Shown here piece after piece: positions 14,308-23,340 of a stretch of 64,000 bases of DNA. Source of the DNA: Amycolatopsis benzoatilytica AK 16/65 (GTDB lineage Bacteria; Actinomycetota; Actinomycetes; Mycobacteriales; Pseudonocardiaceae). Where the stretch lies: the NCBI RefSeq assembly GCF_000383915.1, contig NZ_KB912942.1, positions 131,806 through 195,805 on the forward strand, written 5' to 3'. The position numbers and the translations under genes are program-made. Below the pieces are notes generated by a model. The model did no database searches. It was not told where the DNA came from and saw only the letters and a program-made list of their open reading frames with translations. Numbering within the stretch: the stretch's first letter is position 1; each line of letters begins with the position of its first letter.

Positions 14308-14870
14308 CGGTTCCAGCCGGCGCGCCTACGGTTCCGCAGTTCAGTTCGCGGCCGTAGGCGCTGGCCGTCCCGAAGCGGTTGCAGTGTCGTGGCCCTGTTC
14401 GTAGTCGCGAGGCTTGCCCAGCCCACACTCGGCCCTGCCGTCCGTGCTGCGGACGTGCGTTGCCGGTGGGCGGCCGCGACCTTGCTGCCGGACTTGGTGG
14501 CGTAGTGACGGACCTATGCCGTGGGCTGCGATCGCGGACTATGCCCCGGATGCGCGCAAAGCCGCTGGTCGGCCGTGTGCTCCCCGCAATGGCGGCTCGG
14601 CAGCCGATGTGGTCACCGTCGGTCAGTTCCGTGCCCGACCGGACCACATCGACGGTCACCCGTTTGGCGGTCGCTCACCTGGGTCGCCCTACGGCTTGAC
14701 GGCACCGAATTGGGCTACCCCGCATGGGTGAACGTCAGGTTCGCCCCGGGCGCGCTGGGCCTCGCCAGATCGGCCGCGAACGGGACCGTCGGCAGGTCGC
14801 GGCCAGTCGTTCGCGAGCGCGCGTGCGCGAGCGCGAACCGACTACTCGATCAACCAAGCAACGCCGCAGG
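14308..14870. other. Intergenic stretch without a convincing gene
   Basis: About 560 bases between DUF3618 and the convergent 14871 gene. Several frames are open for 80-140 codons in different directions, but they have irregular composition, no good ribosome sites and no recognisable domain. I see no hairpin strong enough to call. Confidence 0.5.
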
Positions 14871-15434
14871 TCAGGCGCGTGCGGCCGGCGGCGTTGCCGA
14901 CGCGCCAGCGGTCACACCAGGGCGTTTGGCCTCCCCGGGCTTGCGGTCCTCGACCTCTTTCGGAAGCCGTTTGCCCGGCGGCATCGTCGGCTTGACCGGC
15001 TCCGCCTTCTCGACGGCAGCGGCGGCGGACGCCGGGCCGGCGGGAGCCTTCCCGTCCGGGGCGGCCGGCTCGTCCTTGTCGGAAGAGTCGGAGGAAGCTG
15101 CGTCCGAGCTGGGTTTGGCGTCGGCCGAGGCGTCCGCTTCGGACTCCTTCGCGGCCTTCGCCCCGCCGGACGGCGGGATCTCCAGCGGCTCGATCTCCGG
15201 CAGCGTCAGCCGGGCAGCCATGTACGCGCTGGTGAACTCAAGCGCGTTGCCGTTCAGCAGGTGCACGACTGTGGGACGCTCGTTCGGGGCGATCTTCTCC
15301 ACGAGCTGGTCCGCCGCGTCGCGTGCGGCGATGATGCCCGGCGCTTTGCCGGTCAGCTCCTTGCCGTTGCCGCTGACGGTGATCGTCCAGTCGTCGTTGT
15401 CGTGCTCGTATGTCGCCGTGATCGTTTCCACCAC
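14871..15434 (-). CDS. Acidic low-complexity hypothetical protein
   Basis: About 187 residues from GTG 15434 (GAGGGGTGAGG upstream); an alternative GTG at 15485 adds 17 residues. The first ~95 residues look folded (VETITATYEHDNDDWTITVS, then GIIAARDAADQLVEKIAP and VVHLLNGNALEFTSAYMAA). The remainder is disordered, rich in Ala, Ser, Asp, Lys and Pro (DASADAKPSSDAASSDSSDK). It may act as a soluble scaffold or stress protein, but nothing in the sequence proves this. It is convergent with the empty region after DUF3618 and lies head-to-tail with the TetR gene to its right. I do not recognise a named family. Confidence 0.65.
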   Translation of the reverse strand: MVETITATYEHDNDDWTITVSGNGKELTGKAPGIIAARDAADQLVEKIAPNERPTVVHLLNGNALEFTSAYMAARLTLPEIEPLEIPPSGGAKAAKESEADASADAKPSSDAASSDSSDKDEPAAPDGKAPAGPASAAAAVEKAEPVKPTMPPGKRLPKEVEDRKPGEAKRPGVTAGASATPPAARA

Positions 15435-15654
15435 TGCCTCACCCCTCTCGTCATCAGAATGCGTCACAGACCGAGACCCGGCCACCGCAGACTCATGACG
15501 CGATTCCCGCTCCCCCGCCGCTGGCGCGACACTCAGTGTGTCTTTCTACCGTGTCATCGATACCGCAAGGAAACTCTGTGTCACAAGTAACGAGACGAGA
15601 TGCGCGCTGAGTAACGACCGAATGGCCTAATGCACGGTTGTCCTCACGTGCACG

Positions 15655-16254
15655 TCAGATCGCGCGCTGTGACAACCCCGCCCAGAGGAGATCCATCGCG
15701 TACTCGGTGGCCCGCTCGGGTGTCACCTCGGGAAACCGCTCGCACCAGATCGCCAGTCGTTCGCAGGCGCCGACCACGAACTCAGCCGAGGCTTCGGCGC
15801 GCAGGGTGTCGTCGCTGTCGAAGTAGCCGCTCATCAGGGCGGTGATCAGGTCGGTCTGCTGGCGACGGGTCTCCTCTATCTCGTCGGCGGCCGGAGTTCC
15901 GATCAGTGCCATCTCGTGCCGGAGCAGTGACCACGCCTGCCGGCGCTCCCGGATGAACACGAAGAACGACAGCAATCCGCGGCGCAGCGCCTCGTTGGCG
16001 GTCGGCGCGCCGACGATCGCCTGCTCAGTGGCCTGTTGCAGGGCGGATCGCGACTCGCGGATGCATGCCAGCAGCAGACCCTCTTTGGAGTTGAAGTACT
16101 CGTACAGCATCGGCTTGGACACGCCGACCAGTTCGGCGATCTCGTCCATCGACGCCATCGCGTAGCCGCGCTCGCCGAAAACCTGCTCGGCCACCTCGAT
16201 CATCTGCCGTTCGCGTTCGGCTCGGGGCATGCGCTTGCGCTTCGCGGTGGTCAT
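15655..16254 (-). CDS. TetR-family repressor
   Basis: 199 residues from ATG 16254. The N-terminal domain is classical TetR: AEQVFGERGYAMASMDEIAE, then the recognition helix in GVSKPMLYEYFNSKEGLL. The C-terminal ligand domain (~65-199) is helical without an assignable ligand. The gene is divergent from the Baeyer-Villiger monooxygenase across 71 bases that contain a short palindrome, so it probably represses both. The arrangement resembles the mycobacterial ethR/ethA pair, although the monooxygenase here is of a different subgroup. Confidence 0.9.
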   Translation of the reverse strand: MTTAKRKRMPRAERERQMIEVAEQVFGERGYAMASMDEIAELVGVSKPMLYEYFNSKEGLLLACIRESRSALQQATEQAIVGAPTANEALRRGLLSFFVFIRERRQAWSLLRHEMALIGTPAADEIEETRRQQTDLITALMSGYFDSDDTLRAEASAEFVVGACERLAIWCERFPEVTPERATEYAMDLLWAGLSQRAI

Positions 16255-16273
16255 GCCGCACACTCTACCGGCA

Positions 16274-16308
16274 GTAACCTACTCCGAGTAAGCTGGACTT
16301 CGGGTAAC
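16274..16308. promoter_or_regulatory. Putative TetR operator between divergent TetR and monooxygenase genes
   Basis: TACTCCGAGTA at 16280-16290 is a near-perfect palindrome with 5-bp arms. Two GTAAC repeats flank it (16274 and 16304). The site lies centrally in the 71-base divergent spacer, where a TetR dimer would block both promoters. Confidence 0.55.
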
Positions 16309-16325
16309 AGTTAATGGGAGGACGC

Positions 16326-17786
16326 ATGGGCAACCGCACCGAGACCGGGGTGATCGTGGTCGGCACCGGGTTCTCCGGGCTGGGCATGGCGATCCGGTTG
16401 CGCGAGGACGGCCGCGACGACTTCGTGGTGCTGGAGAAGGCGGACGATGTCGGCGGCACCTGGCGCGACAACAGCTACCCCGGTTGCGCGTGCGACATCC
16501 CGTCGCACATGTACTCCTTCTCCTTCGAGCAGAACCCAGGCTGGTCGCGGGCGTACTCGCCGCAGCCGGAGATTCACCGGTACCTGCGCGGCGTCTCGGA
16601 CAAGCACGAGCTGCGCCGCTTCATCCGGTTCGGCCAGGAGATGACCGGTGCGCGCTGGGACGCCGAGGAAAGCCGCTGGCACGTCAGCACCCGCGGCGGC
16701 GACGAGTTCGTCGCACCGGTGCTGGTCGCGGGCGTCGGCGCGCTGCACCGGCCGATGATCCCGGAACTGCCCGGCATCGAGCGGTTCCAGGGCAAGGCGT
16801 TCCACTCCGCCGAGTGGGACCACGACTTCGACTTCGCGGGCAAGCGCGTCGCCGTGGTCGGCACCGGGGCCAGCGCGATCCAGTTCGTGCCGAAGATCGC
16901 GCCGCAGGTCGCGGAGCTGACCCTGTTCCAGCGGACCCCGCCGTGGGTGCTGCCCAAGGCGGACCGGGACATGCCGGGCTGGCTGCGCGGATTGTTCCGT
17001 GCGGTGCCGCCAGTGCAGCGTGTGTACCGGAATTTCCTTTACTGGACACTGGAAGCGCGGGCGATCGGGTTCAACGGGCAACCGTGGATCATGCGGCTCG
17101 GGCAGCGGATGGCCAAGGCGAACATCGATCGTGCGGTGTCGGATCCGCAGCTGCGGGCCAAGCTGACGCCGGACTACACCATGGGCTGCAAGCGGGTCTT
17201 GATCTCCAACGACTACTACCCGGCGCTGGCGCGCGACAACGTCGACGTCGTCACGGACGGGGTAGCGGAGGTTCGCGAGCACAGCGTGGTCGACCGGGCC
17301 GGGGTGGAACACGAGGTCGACGCGATCGTTTACGGGACCGGGTTCCACGTGACGGACGCGTTCGACAGCCTGGAGATCGTCGGGCTGGACGGGCGGAACC
17401 TCGCCAAGGAGTGGGCCGAGGAGGGAATGCGGACCCATCTGGGGATCACCGTGCACGGGTTCCCTAATCTGTTCTTCCTGCTGGGGCCGAACACCGGGCT
17501 GGGGCACAACTCGGTGGTGTTCATGATCGAGGCGCAGGTTTCCTATGTGTCGCAGGCACTTCGGCTCGCGCGGGGCCAGGCGCTGGAGCCCCGGGCCGAG
17601 GTGCAGGAGCGGTTCAACGCCGAAGTGCAGCGGAAGCTGGGGCAGGGGATCTGGACGCAAGGCGGATGCAAGAGCTGGTACTTGGACGCCAAGGGGGTCA
17701 ACCGGACGTTGTGGCCTGGGTTCACCTGGCGGTACTGGCTCGATACCCGGCGGGTTCGGCGCGAGGATTTCGAGCTGCTCGGCTGA
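16326..17786 (+). CDS. Flavin-containing (Baeyer-Villiger type) monooxygenase
   Basis: 486 residues from ATG 16326 (GGGAGG upstream). Two Rossmann motifs are present: GTGFSG near residue 14 for FAD and GTGASA near 178 for NADPH. Between them is the Baeyer-Villiger fingerprint F-x-G-x3-H-x3-W as FQGKAFHSAEWDH, so a type I BVMO that inserts oxygen next to a carbonyl, or oxidises a sulfur or nitrogen, is expected. GTGFHVTDAF matches the conserved second half of the family. Substrate unknown. It is divergently paired with the TetR gene, which suggests induction by the substrate. Length is usual for the family. Confidence 0.92.
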   Translation: MGNRTETGVIVVGTGFSGLGMAIRLREDGRDDFVVLEKADDVGGTWRDNSYPGCACDIPSHMYSFSFEQNPGWSRAYSPQPEIHRYLRGVSDKHELRRFIRFGQEMTGARWDAEESRWHVSTRGGDEFVAPVLVAGVGALHRPMIPELPGIERFQGKAFHSAEWDHDFDFAGKRVAVVGTGASAIQFVPKIAPQVAELTLFQRTPPWVLPKADRDMPGWLRGLFRAVPPVQRVYRNFLYWTLEARAIGFNGQPWIMRLGQRMAKANIDRAVSDPQLRAKLTPDYTMGCKRVLISNDYYPALARDNVDVVTDGVAEVREHSVVDRAGVEHEVDAIVYGTGFHVTDAFDSLEIVGLDGRNLAKEWAEEGMRTHLGITVHGFPNLFFLLGPNTGLGHNSVVFMIEAQVSYVSQALRLARGQALEPRAEVQERFNAEVQRKLGQGIWTQGGCKSWYLDAKGVNRTLWPGFTWRYWLDTRRVRREDFELLG

Positions 17787-17895
17787 GGTTTGGGGGGGCG
17801 GGGCGAACCCGACGGCTCAGCAGAGCTTGCCGGCGGGACGGGATGTCTTGACGAGCGGTCCTGACCCGCGGTGCCGACTTCGGATGGCCGCGGGT

Positions 17896-17943
17896 ACGAG
17901 GGGGACTTTCGCGACGGGGGTGGAGTCGCGAAAGTCCCCTCGT
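17896..17943. repeat. Hairpin repeat family 2, copy 1 (GACTTTCGCG type)
   Basis: ACGAGGGGGACTTTCGCGAC at 17896-17915 pairs with GTCGCGAAAGTCCCCTCGT at 17925-17943; one G is bulged and the loop is 9 bases. It could terminate the monooxygenase transcript. Confidence 0.7.
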
Positions 17944-18087
17944 GATGGAGCGGCCGCGAGAGGCGGCCGGCGTGGTTCGGGTTTTGTGCTGGCACGGGCG
18001 GTATCCGGCTCAGGGTGAGCGGGCGGTGGCGTGCTGCGGAACGAGGGCTGCGGTGGTGCCCGAGTGCGGCGCGCGGAACGGCTGGGT

Positions 18088-18136
18088 GCGAGAGGGACTT
18101 TCGCGGCAGGGGAGGAGGCGCGAAAGTCCCCCTCGC
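18088..18136. repeat. Hairpin repeat family 2, copy 2
   Basis: GCGAGAGGGACTTTCGCG at 18088-18105 pairs with CGCGAAAGTCCCCCTCGC at 18119-18136, loop 13 bases. Same core as copy 1 with changed flanks. Confidence 0.7.
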
Positions 18137-18362
18137 AGTCTGGGGGCGTGCGGCAGTCGGGTGCGGTCCGTGGGTGCGGAACGGTTTACCAGGAAGAGAA
18201 TCGATCGCCGGGCGTGACCCGCTTGCCGGGCAGCAACCCGCCTACCAGGGCAACCCGTCGACTCGCTGGGTGCGCTGAGCCGATTGCCGAGGGGCAATCC
18301 GATTGCCGGGAAGAAACTCCGTCGTGGAGCGGGAATCGCTTACCACGCAACGGAAGCGGAGG

Positions 18363-18410
18363 TACGAGGGCTTTCGCGGCAGGGGCGGAGTCGCGAACGT
18401 CTCGCTCGTA
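18363..18410. repeat. Hairpin repeat family 2, copy 3 (degenerate)
   Basis: TACGAGGGCTTTCGCGGC and GTCGCGAACGTCTCGCTCGTA keep the outline of the family with several mismatches. It lies just past the stop of the XRE gene at 18427. Confidence 0.5.
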
Positions 18411-18426
18411 GTCCGTGCGGCCGGGA

Positions 18427-19035
18427 TCAGGCCGGGGCGAGCTTGCGCAGGTGCGAGACCAGCTCGGCGGTCGGGAGCCCGCACAGCTCGGCCATCCGTT
18501 CCAGCGCCGCGAAGTCGAACGACACCTCGCCGTCCGACTGGGAGGCCGGCGCGTGGCTCGGTTGGCTTGGCGTGCTTGCGGATCCGGCGGCGGGGCCAAG
18601 TCCGCCGCCGGGAGTCTGGGAGGCACTGGAACCAGCACCGGAACCCGCCACGCCGCCGGAAGAACGAGTCCGCGAAGGGGCGACCCCGAGCTGCCGCAAC
18701 CGGCCTTCGGCCCAGCGGCGCAACGGAGTCAGCTCCGGTCCGGCCTCCTCGACCACCCGGCGCAGGTCCACCCGGACCCGTCCGGGCTCTTCGGTGAACA
18801 CCCGGCTGTGCACCTTCGCCAGCAGATCCTGCGGAAGCTCGTCCATCGCCACGCACAGTTCCACCAGGCGCACCACCGAACATTGCCGCGTGCCCAGCTC
18901 GTACGTCGCCAGTGTCTGCAGCGAGATTTCGCTCTGCAGATGAGCGTTCAGCTCCTTGCGCGTCCATCCTCGGCCACGCCTGAGCTTGCGCAGCTCGTCT
19001 CCCAGCACCCGCTGGTAGTGCTCAGCGTCGATCAC
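18427..19035 (-). CDS. XRE-family DNA-binding regulator with disordered linker
   Basis: 202 residues. Residues ~8-65 form a helix-turn-helix (VLGDELRKLRRGRGWTRKEL, ISLQTLATYELGTRQCSVVR). Residues ~66-100 are helical (LCVAMDELPQDLLAKVHSRV), then a Gly/Ser/Pro linker of about 50 residues, and a short C-terminal helix pair (ERMAELCGLPTAELVSHLRK). The family is conserved in Pseudonocardiaceae and relatives as a global-type regulator, but I cannot name its targets. It reads leftward, convergent with the monooxygenase across the repeat-rich gap. Confidence 0.8.
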   Translation of the reverse strand: MIDAEHYQRVLGDELRKLRRGRGWTRKELNAHLQSEISLQTLATYELGTRQCSVVRLVELCVAMDELPQDLLAKVHSRVFTEEPGRVRVDLRRVVEEAGPELTPLRRWAEGRLRQLGVAPSRTRSSGGVAGSGAGSSASQTPGGGLGPAAGSASTPSQPSHAPASQSDGEVSFDFAALERMAELCGLPTAELVSHLRKLAPA

Positions 19036-19160
19036 GGCCCCTGCCCCTCACCAACATCGTGGACGCGGGCTTGCGTCCCGCCGGTGAAACGGCCGAAGTT
19101 ACTGCTCATTACGCGGGTTTCGCGAAGAGTTCTCCACTTACCCCGAATGGAGCAACGACG

Positions 19161-20810
19161 TCAGTTGACGCAGGGCACGCCCGCGGCGGTGATGGTCTGG
19201 TCATCGGCCCCGGAAGCGGGCGGGGACGAGGGCGGCGGGGCCTGTGCGGCGCCGGTGCCGCTGGACGCACCGCTGGGCGGCTGGTAGTCCGAGCCCAGGA
19301 AAACCTTCACATGGCCCTTCGGCACGCTCTTGTCTTCCTGCACCGTCGCCTTCGTGCCGAGCGCGTCGGCGACCGCCTTGCCCGCCTCCTCGCCGCCGGC
19401 GGGGACCCAGATCACAGTGGTCTTGCGCGAGGACGCGTTATCGGTCGTCCCGGCGGTGAAGCCCTTGTCGCTCAACTGCTTCGACACGCTCGCCGCCAGT
19501 CCGGTACGGCCCGAGGCGTTGCGCACGTCGACCGTGACGGCTTTGTTCGCGTCGTTCTGCTGCGCCGCCTGGTCCGGTGCCGGCGCCTGGGCCGGTCCGG
19601 CCTGCGGACCGGCCAGGCCCTGCACGAAAGCCTTCACCTTCGCCGGGTCGACCTTGATCGCGGAGCCGTCGCTCGGGGTGCGGTAGTCGACGTTGTCGAT
19701 CGGGATGGTCCGGAACTCCAGCTGGCCGCCGGTAAGGCCCTTCATCTGCTGGGCGAAGCTGAAGATGTCCCAGTTCTGGTTCAGCACCACGGACTTCTTG
19801 ATCGCGTCGATCAGCGCGTTCAGCTTGCCCGGGTCGGTGAGCGTGCCCGCGGAAAGGACCTTCCGCGCCATGCCGGCCATGAACACCTGCTGGCGCACCA
19901 CCCGGTCGAGGTCGCCGCGCGGCAGGCCGTGCCGCTGCCGGACGAACTCGAGCGCCTGTACGCCGTCGATGGTGTGCTGTCCCTTGGTGAACTTCGCGCC
20001 CGAGTACTCGTCGTCGACGTTGTCGTTCAGGCAGACGTCCACGCCGCCGATCGCCTTGGTGATGTCGCTGAAGCCGAGCAGGTTGATCGCGGCGTAGTTG
20101 TCGATGGTGGCGCCGGTCAGGTTCTGGACGGTCGCGATCAGGTTCTTCGCACCGGCCTGGTTCGCCTTGACGTCCAGTTCCTTCGGGTCCGTCACGCCCT
20201 GCGCCTGCAAGTCCTTGCGCGCGGTCAGCATCGCGCGGGCGTACGCGGAGTTGATCTTGTGCTTCCCGTATCCGCCGGCGATGTCGACGTAGGAGTCGCG
20301 CGGCAGCGACATCGCGACCGCTTTGCTGCCGTCGTTCGGGATGTGCACCAGGATGAGCGTGTCGGTGTTCAGCTCGCCGTCCGACTCGCCCGCGTTGAGC
20401 TGGGCGAGCTGGTCCGCGGGCAGCGGGTTGCCCTGCATGTCGGTCCGGCTGTCGAGACCGACCAGGAGGATGTCGCGGGCACCGTCGGCGGGCTGGTCGC
20501 CGCCTCCGCCGTCCCCGATGACGTCGGCGTAGTTGAGGCCGTTGACCAGGCCCTGCATCGCCGCCCATGCGTATCCGGTGAGGCCCATGACCAGCAGCGA
20601 CACCACGGCGACGGCGATCTTCGCACCGCGCATCCCGCCGCGGCGGCGCCGGGGCGGCGGTCCGGACCGGCGGACCGGCCGGTACTCGTCCGGGTCTTCG
20701 CGGCGCGTCCGGGGCGGCGCGGGCTGCCGCGCCGGCGGCCGGCCGCGCTCGTCCTGCCACGAGCGGGCTGGGCGGCGATCGCCTTGCCCGTACCGAGGCG
20801 GGTAGTCCAC
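19161..20810 (-). CDS. LytR-CpsA-Psr (LCP) family wall-polymer ligase with LytR_C domain
   Basis: 549 residues from GTG 20810 (GAAGGAG eight bases upstream). A basic, proline-rich cytoplasmic N-terminus (~75 residues) precedes one membrane helix (IAVAVVSLLVMGLTGYAWA). The LCP catalytic domain follows: DILLVGLDSRTD, NTDTLILVHI, SLPRDSYVDI, and FVRQRHGLPRGDLDRVVRQQ with the arginines that bind the polyprenyl pyrophosphate. A LytR_C domain begins at VTVDVRNASGRTGLA. Such enzymes transfer teichoic acid or arabinogalactan-type polymers to peptidoglycan outside the membrane. It lies downstream of the phospholipase fusion gene on the same strand, 163 bases apart. Confidence 0.93.
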   Translation of the reverse strand: MDYPPRYGQGDRRPARSWQDERGRPPARQPAPPRTRREDPDEYRPVRRSGPPPRRRRGGMRGAKIAVAVVSLLVMGLTGYAWAAMQGLVNGLNYADVIGDGGGGDQPADGARDILLVGLDSRTDMQGNPLPADQLAQLNAGESDGELNTDTLILVHIPNDGSKAVAMSLPRDSYVDIAGGYGKHKINSAYARAMLTARKDLQAQGVTDPKELDVKANQAGAKNLIATVQNLTGATIDNYAAINLLGFSDITKAIGGVDVCLNDNVDDEYSGAKFTKGQHTIDGVQALEFVRQRHGLPRGDLDRVVRQQVFMAGMARKVLSAGTLTDPGKLNALIDAIKKSVVLNQNWDIFSFAQQMKGLTGGQLEFRTIPIDNVDYRTPSDGSAIKVDPAKVKAFVQGLAGPQAGPAQAPAPDQAAQQNDANKAVTVDVRNASGRTGLAASVSKQLSDKGFTAGTTDNASSRKTTVIWVPAGGEEAGKAVADALGTKATVQEDKSVPKGHVKVFLGSDYQPPSGASSGTGAAQAPPPSSPPASGADDQTITAAGVPCVN

Positions 20811-20973
20811 GCGGTCGGCTCCTTCTCGTCGTACTGGTCTCCGGTTCTGAAGACGCATGGTGCCGGTCCGGGGTTGCGGCCGGTTCGCACCTCCCCCGGG
20901 CGGTGTGGTGTGCACCACCCATGGTCCGGTATCCGAAGCGGTTTCGCCCGGTTGGCGGTACGCGTGTCGCGGC

Positions 20974-23133
20974 TCAGCCCGCGGCCCTTGCCGCCGGTCT
21001 CGCCGGGACCAGGCAGGTGCCCGCCGCGACCAGCGCAAACACCGCGGTGGCGGTCTGCAGGACGAGCAGGACGGTGCTGTGCGCGTCGTCGGCCGCGGCG
21101 GCCACCAGGGACGGCACGCAAGTCAGCGCGGCGACGAACCAGGTTCCGGCGGAAGTCGCGGCGCCGGTCCGGACGGTGTGCAGCAGGAGCATCCCGAGCA
21201 AGAGGTGCACGAGGCTCTGGACTGGGTCCAGCTGCAGGCCGAGGAGGTCGGCGTCGGCGGAGGCGGCCCCGAACCGGGCGAGCGCGAGCCCGAAGACTCC
21301 GAGCGTCGCGTAACCGATGCCGAGGGCCGCGGCGGCGCGGGCGATCAGCACCTGACGGCCGGTGGTCGCGACACGCGGGCGAGCCGGCGGCGGCAGCGGG
21401 ACGCCGGGCCTGGCCGGGTGCCGCTCGAACCACCAGAAGACGAGAGCCGCCGGTACGAGCAACAGCGCAATGGCGAGCAGCATCCGGGGACGCAAGAGCC
21501 AGCTGAGCCCGGTCGCGATCGGACCGGGCAGGTAGACGACGGCGACCAGCAGCAGCATCGTCGCGAGGAACGCGAGGTACAGGCTCATCGGAGCACGTAG
21601 TACCGCGGCGGCAGCTTGTGTGACGCGCGCGTTCGCGGCCCAGCGGCGTAGTGGCTTCGCGAGAAGGCCAAACACGCCTAGCTGCGAGACGCCGAGCAGC
21701 AGCACTGTCCACGGCCGTGCCGACAGCGCAGCCGGCGCGCCCGGGTTGCCGAGCAGCGTCGGCGAAGCGTGGAAGGCGACGACGGCTACCGAGAGAGCGC
21801 CGACGCCGATTACTGCGGCGGTAGTGAGGACGGCGCGGGGCAGACGGACGCCGCCTGCGTAGGCGAAAGCAGCCTGCTGCGCGAGGAGCGCGAGGGCCAG
21901 CGTCGCGACGTACCGCGGCCACGGGGCGTGTGCCCAGGCAGCGGTGAGTTCTCCGGCGACGACCGCGGCCGTCAACGCTGCCACTGACCACAGCCGCGTA
22001 CGGCGGTACAGCGCTAGGAACGCGGGCGCGCAGACGACGGTCAGCAGGTAGACGCCGAGCAGCCACAGGGGGTGGAGCGCGATGCGCATGACGGTCGCAT
22101 TGGTGCCTGCCGGGATGCCCAGGATCTCTAGCGCGAGCGGGACGATCAAGGCCACCACGGCGAAGATCAGCGCGGGGCGGAGCAACGGGCTGGAACGCTC
22201 AGCGAGGTAATGCCGGTAGCCGCGTCCGGCCTGCCAATCGGCGGCGTTCGCGAGCCCGCCGGCGAAGAAGAGCAACGGGGTCAGCTGGGCCAGCCAGGTC
22301 AACGGCCACCAGGTGCTCGGCGGCGCGCCCGCCCAGTCGGCTAGCGCGGTCACCGACTCGCCGACGATCAGGAGCACCGCGCTGGCGACCCCCAGAACAG
22401 CCCACGGACGCGGCATCCCGGCCGGACGCCGCCGGGGGACGGTGCGCCGGGTGAGGTGCCAGCCGCGCAATCGCATGACCAGCAGACAGCCGATCACGAG
22501 AACACCGGCGATCATCGGACCGAGCGGGTCGCCGACCGGCGGGCCCCAGCGCTGGTGCCACGAGTTGAGTACCAGGCCGGCCTCATAGAGGGACGCGACC
22601 GCGTGGCAGGTCCCCGCCGAGCCCATCGGGTTCAGGTCGCAGGTGTGGTGCATGTCCTGGATCAGCCGGTCGTCCAGGTCGGTGCGGGCCCACTGGTCGA
22701 GCGGATGGCCTTTGACGTTGGCATAGCGGAGGAGGTCGTAGCCGAGGTCGTGGGCACGGCAGGGGACAGCGAAGTCCCATTTGGTGTTGTCGTCGCCCCA
22801 AGGAGCGGAGCAGCCGCCGTCGGGGTGGACCGCTCGGACGGTGCCGTCGCGGGCGGGTTGCGCGGCGGGATGGCCGCCCATGACCTTGGTGAAGTCGTGC
22901 GGGAGAAGGGGGAGCGCGGTGGCGTCGGGGCCGGGATGGGTGAGCGCGACGATGGCGTTCTGCGCGGCCAGGACGTCGCCGGTCGGGGGGCCTTGGTCAG
23001 GCGGGGAAGCGGGACGGGAAGCGATCAGGCCGAAGGCGAAGACGGTCAGCAGGACCAGGAAGAGCCAGCCGGAGGCGGCCCAGGGGCGGCGAGTGGTCGC
23101 GGCGGCCTGGGGGCGGGTGGCGAGCGCTGGCAT
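20974..23133 (-). CDS. Membrane protein fusion: phospholipase A2 domain, acyltransferase-3-like region, DUF4383-like tail
   Basis: 719 residues from ATG 23133. After one membrane helix (~21-39) comes a ~140-residue domain with the prokaryotic phospholipase A2 signature: CSAPWGDD at ~108 and CRAHDLGYD at 125-133, giving a catalytic His128-Asp129 pair, plus further cysteines (HHTCDL, AGTCHAV) for disulfides. Residues ~205-590 contain about ten helices with LTPLLFFAGGLANAADW and RSSPLLRPALIF, typical of the acyltransferase-3 family, although I do not see its usual first-helix catalytic histidine. Residues ~600-715 resemble DUF4383 (LLGLQLDPVQSLVHLLLGM). The PLA2 part should face outward and cut phospholipids. 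The longer upstream frame is repeat-derived. No clear SD precedes the start. Confidence 0.75.
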   Translation of the reverse strand: MPALATRPQAAATTRRPWAASGWLFLVLLTVFAFGLIASRPASPPDQGPPTGDVLAAQNAIVALTHPGPDATALPLLPHDFTKVMGGHPAAQPARDGTVRAVHPDGGCSAPWGDDNTKWDFAVPCRAHDLGYDLLRYANVKGHPLDQWARTDLDDRLIQDMHHTCDLNPMGSAGTCHAVASLYEAGLVLNSWHQRWGPPVGDPLGPMIAGVLVIGCLLVMRLRGWHLTRRTVPRRRPAGMPRPWAVLGVASAVLLIVGESVTALADWAGAPPSTWWPLTWLAQLTPLLFFAGGLANAADWQAGRGYRHYLAERSSPLLRPALIFAVVALIVPLALEILGIPAGTNATVMRIALHPLWLLGVYLLTVVCAPAFLALYRRTRLWSVAALTAAVVAGELTAAWAHAPWPRYVATLALALLAQQAAFAYAGGVRLPRAVLTTAAVIGVGALSVAVVAFHASPTLLGNPGAPAALSARPWTVLLLGVSQLGVFGLLAKPLRRWAANARVTQAAAAVLRAPMSLYLAFLATMLLLVAVVYLPGPIATGLSWLLRPRMLLAIALLLVPAALVFWWFERHPARPGVPLPPPARPRVATTGRQVLIARAAAALGIGYATLGVFGLALARFGAASADADLLGLQLDPVQSLVHLLLGMLLLHTVRTGAATSAGTWFVAALTCVPSLVAAAADDAHSTVLLVLQTATAVFALVAAGTCLVPARPAARAAG

Positions 23134-23340
23134 GGGGTCCAGGGTGCCAGGTGAGGTTCGGCGGGGGGAGGTGGACGGCCCCCGTTTGTGGGTGGGGTTG
23201 TCCAGGGGGCTTGGCCGGGTCTTGTGCGAGGGGCTTCCGCGGCGGCTGGGGTTCGCGGGGCCTGGGTGGCGATTGGGTTGTCGATTGGGTTGTCGTGGCT
23301 TGTGCGGTCGGACCTTCTGTACGCGGAGCATGCGGGGGTG

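Larger units (their letters stand above)
17787..18426. other. Repeat-rich intergenic region
   Basis: About 640 bases between the monooxygenase and a convergent XRE gene. It contains three members of the GACTTTCGCG hairpin family (listed separately) and, at ~18210-18340, short recurring TTGCCGGG/GGCAA elements. ORFs here are fragments running through repeats; none is credible. Confidence 0.6.

Noticed and set aside
14308..14870. Several overlapping ORFs between DUF3618 and the 14871 gene
   Set aside because: No ribosome site, no domain and conflicting frames; treated as non-coding.
19059..21506. Plus-strand ORF of 815 codons opposite the LCP and PLA2-fusion genes
   Set aside because: Antisense to two genes with clear domains; translation has no recognisable segment.
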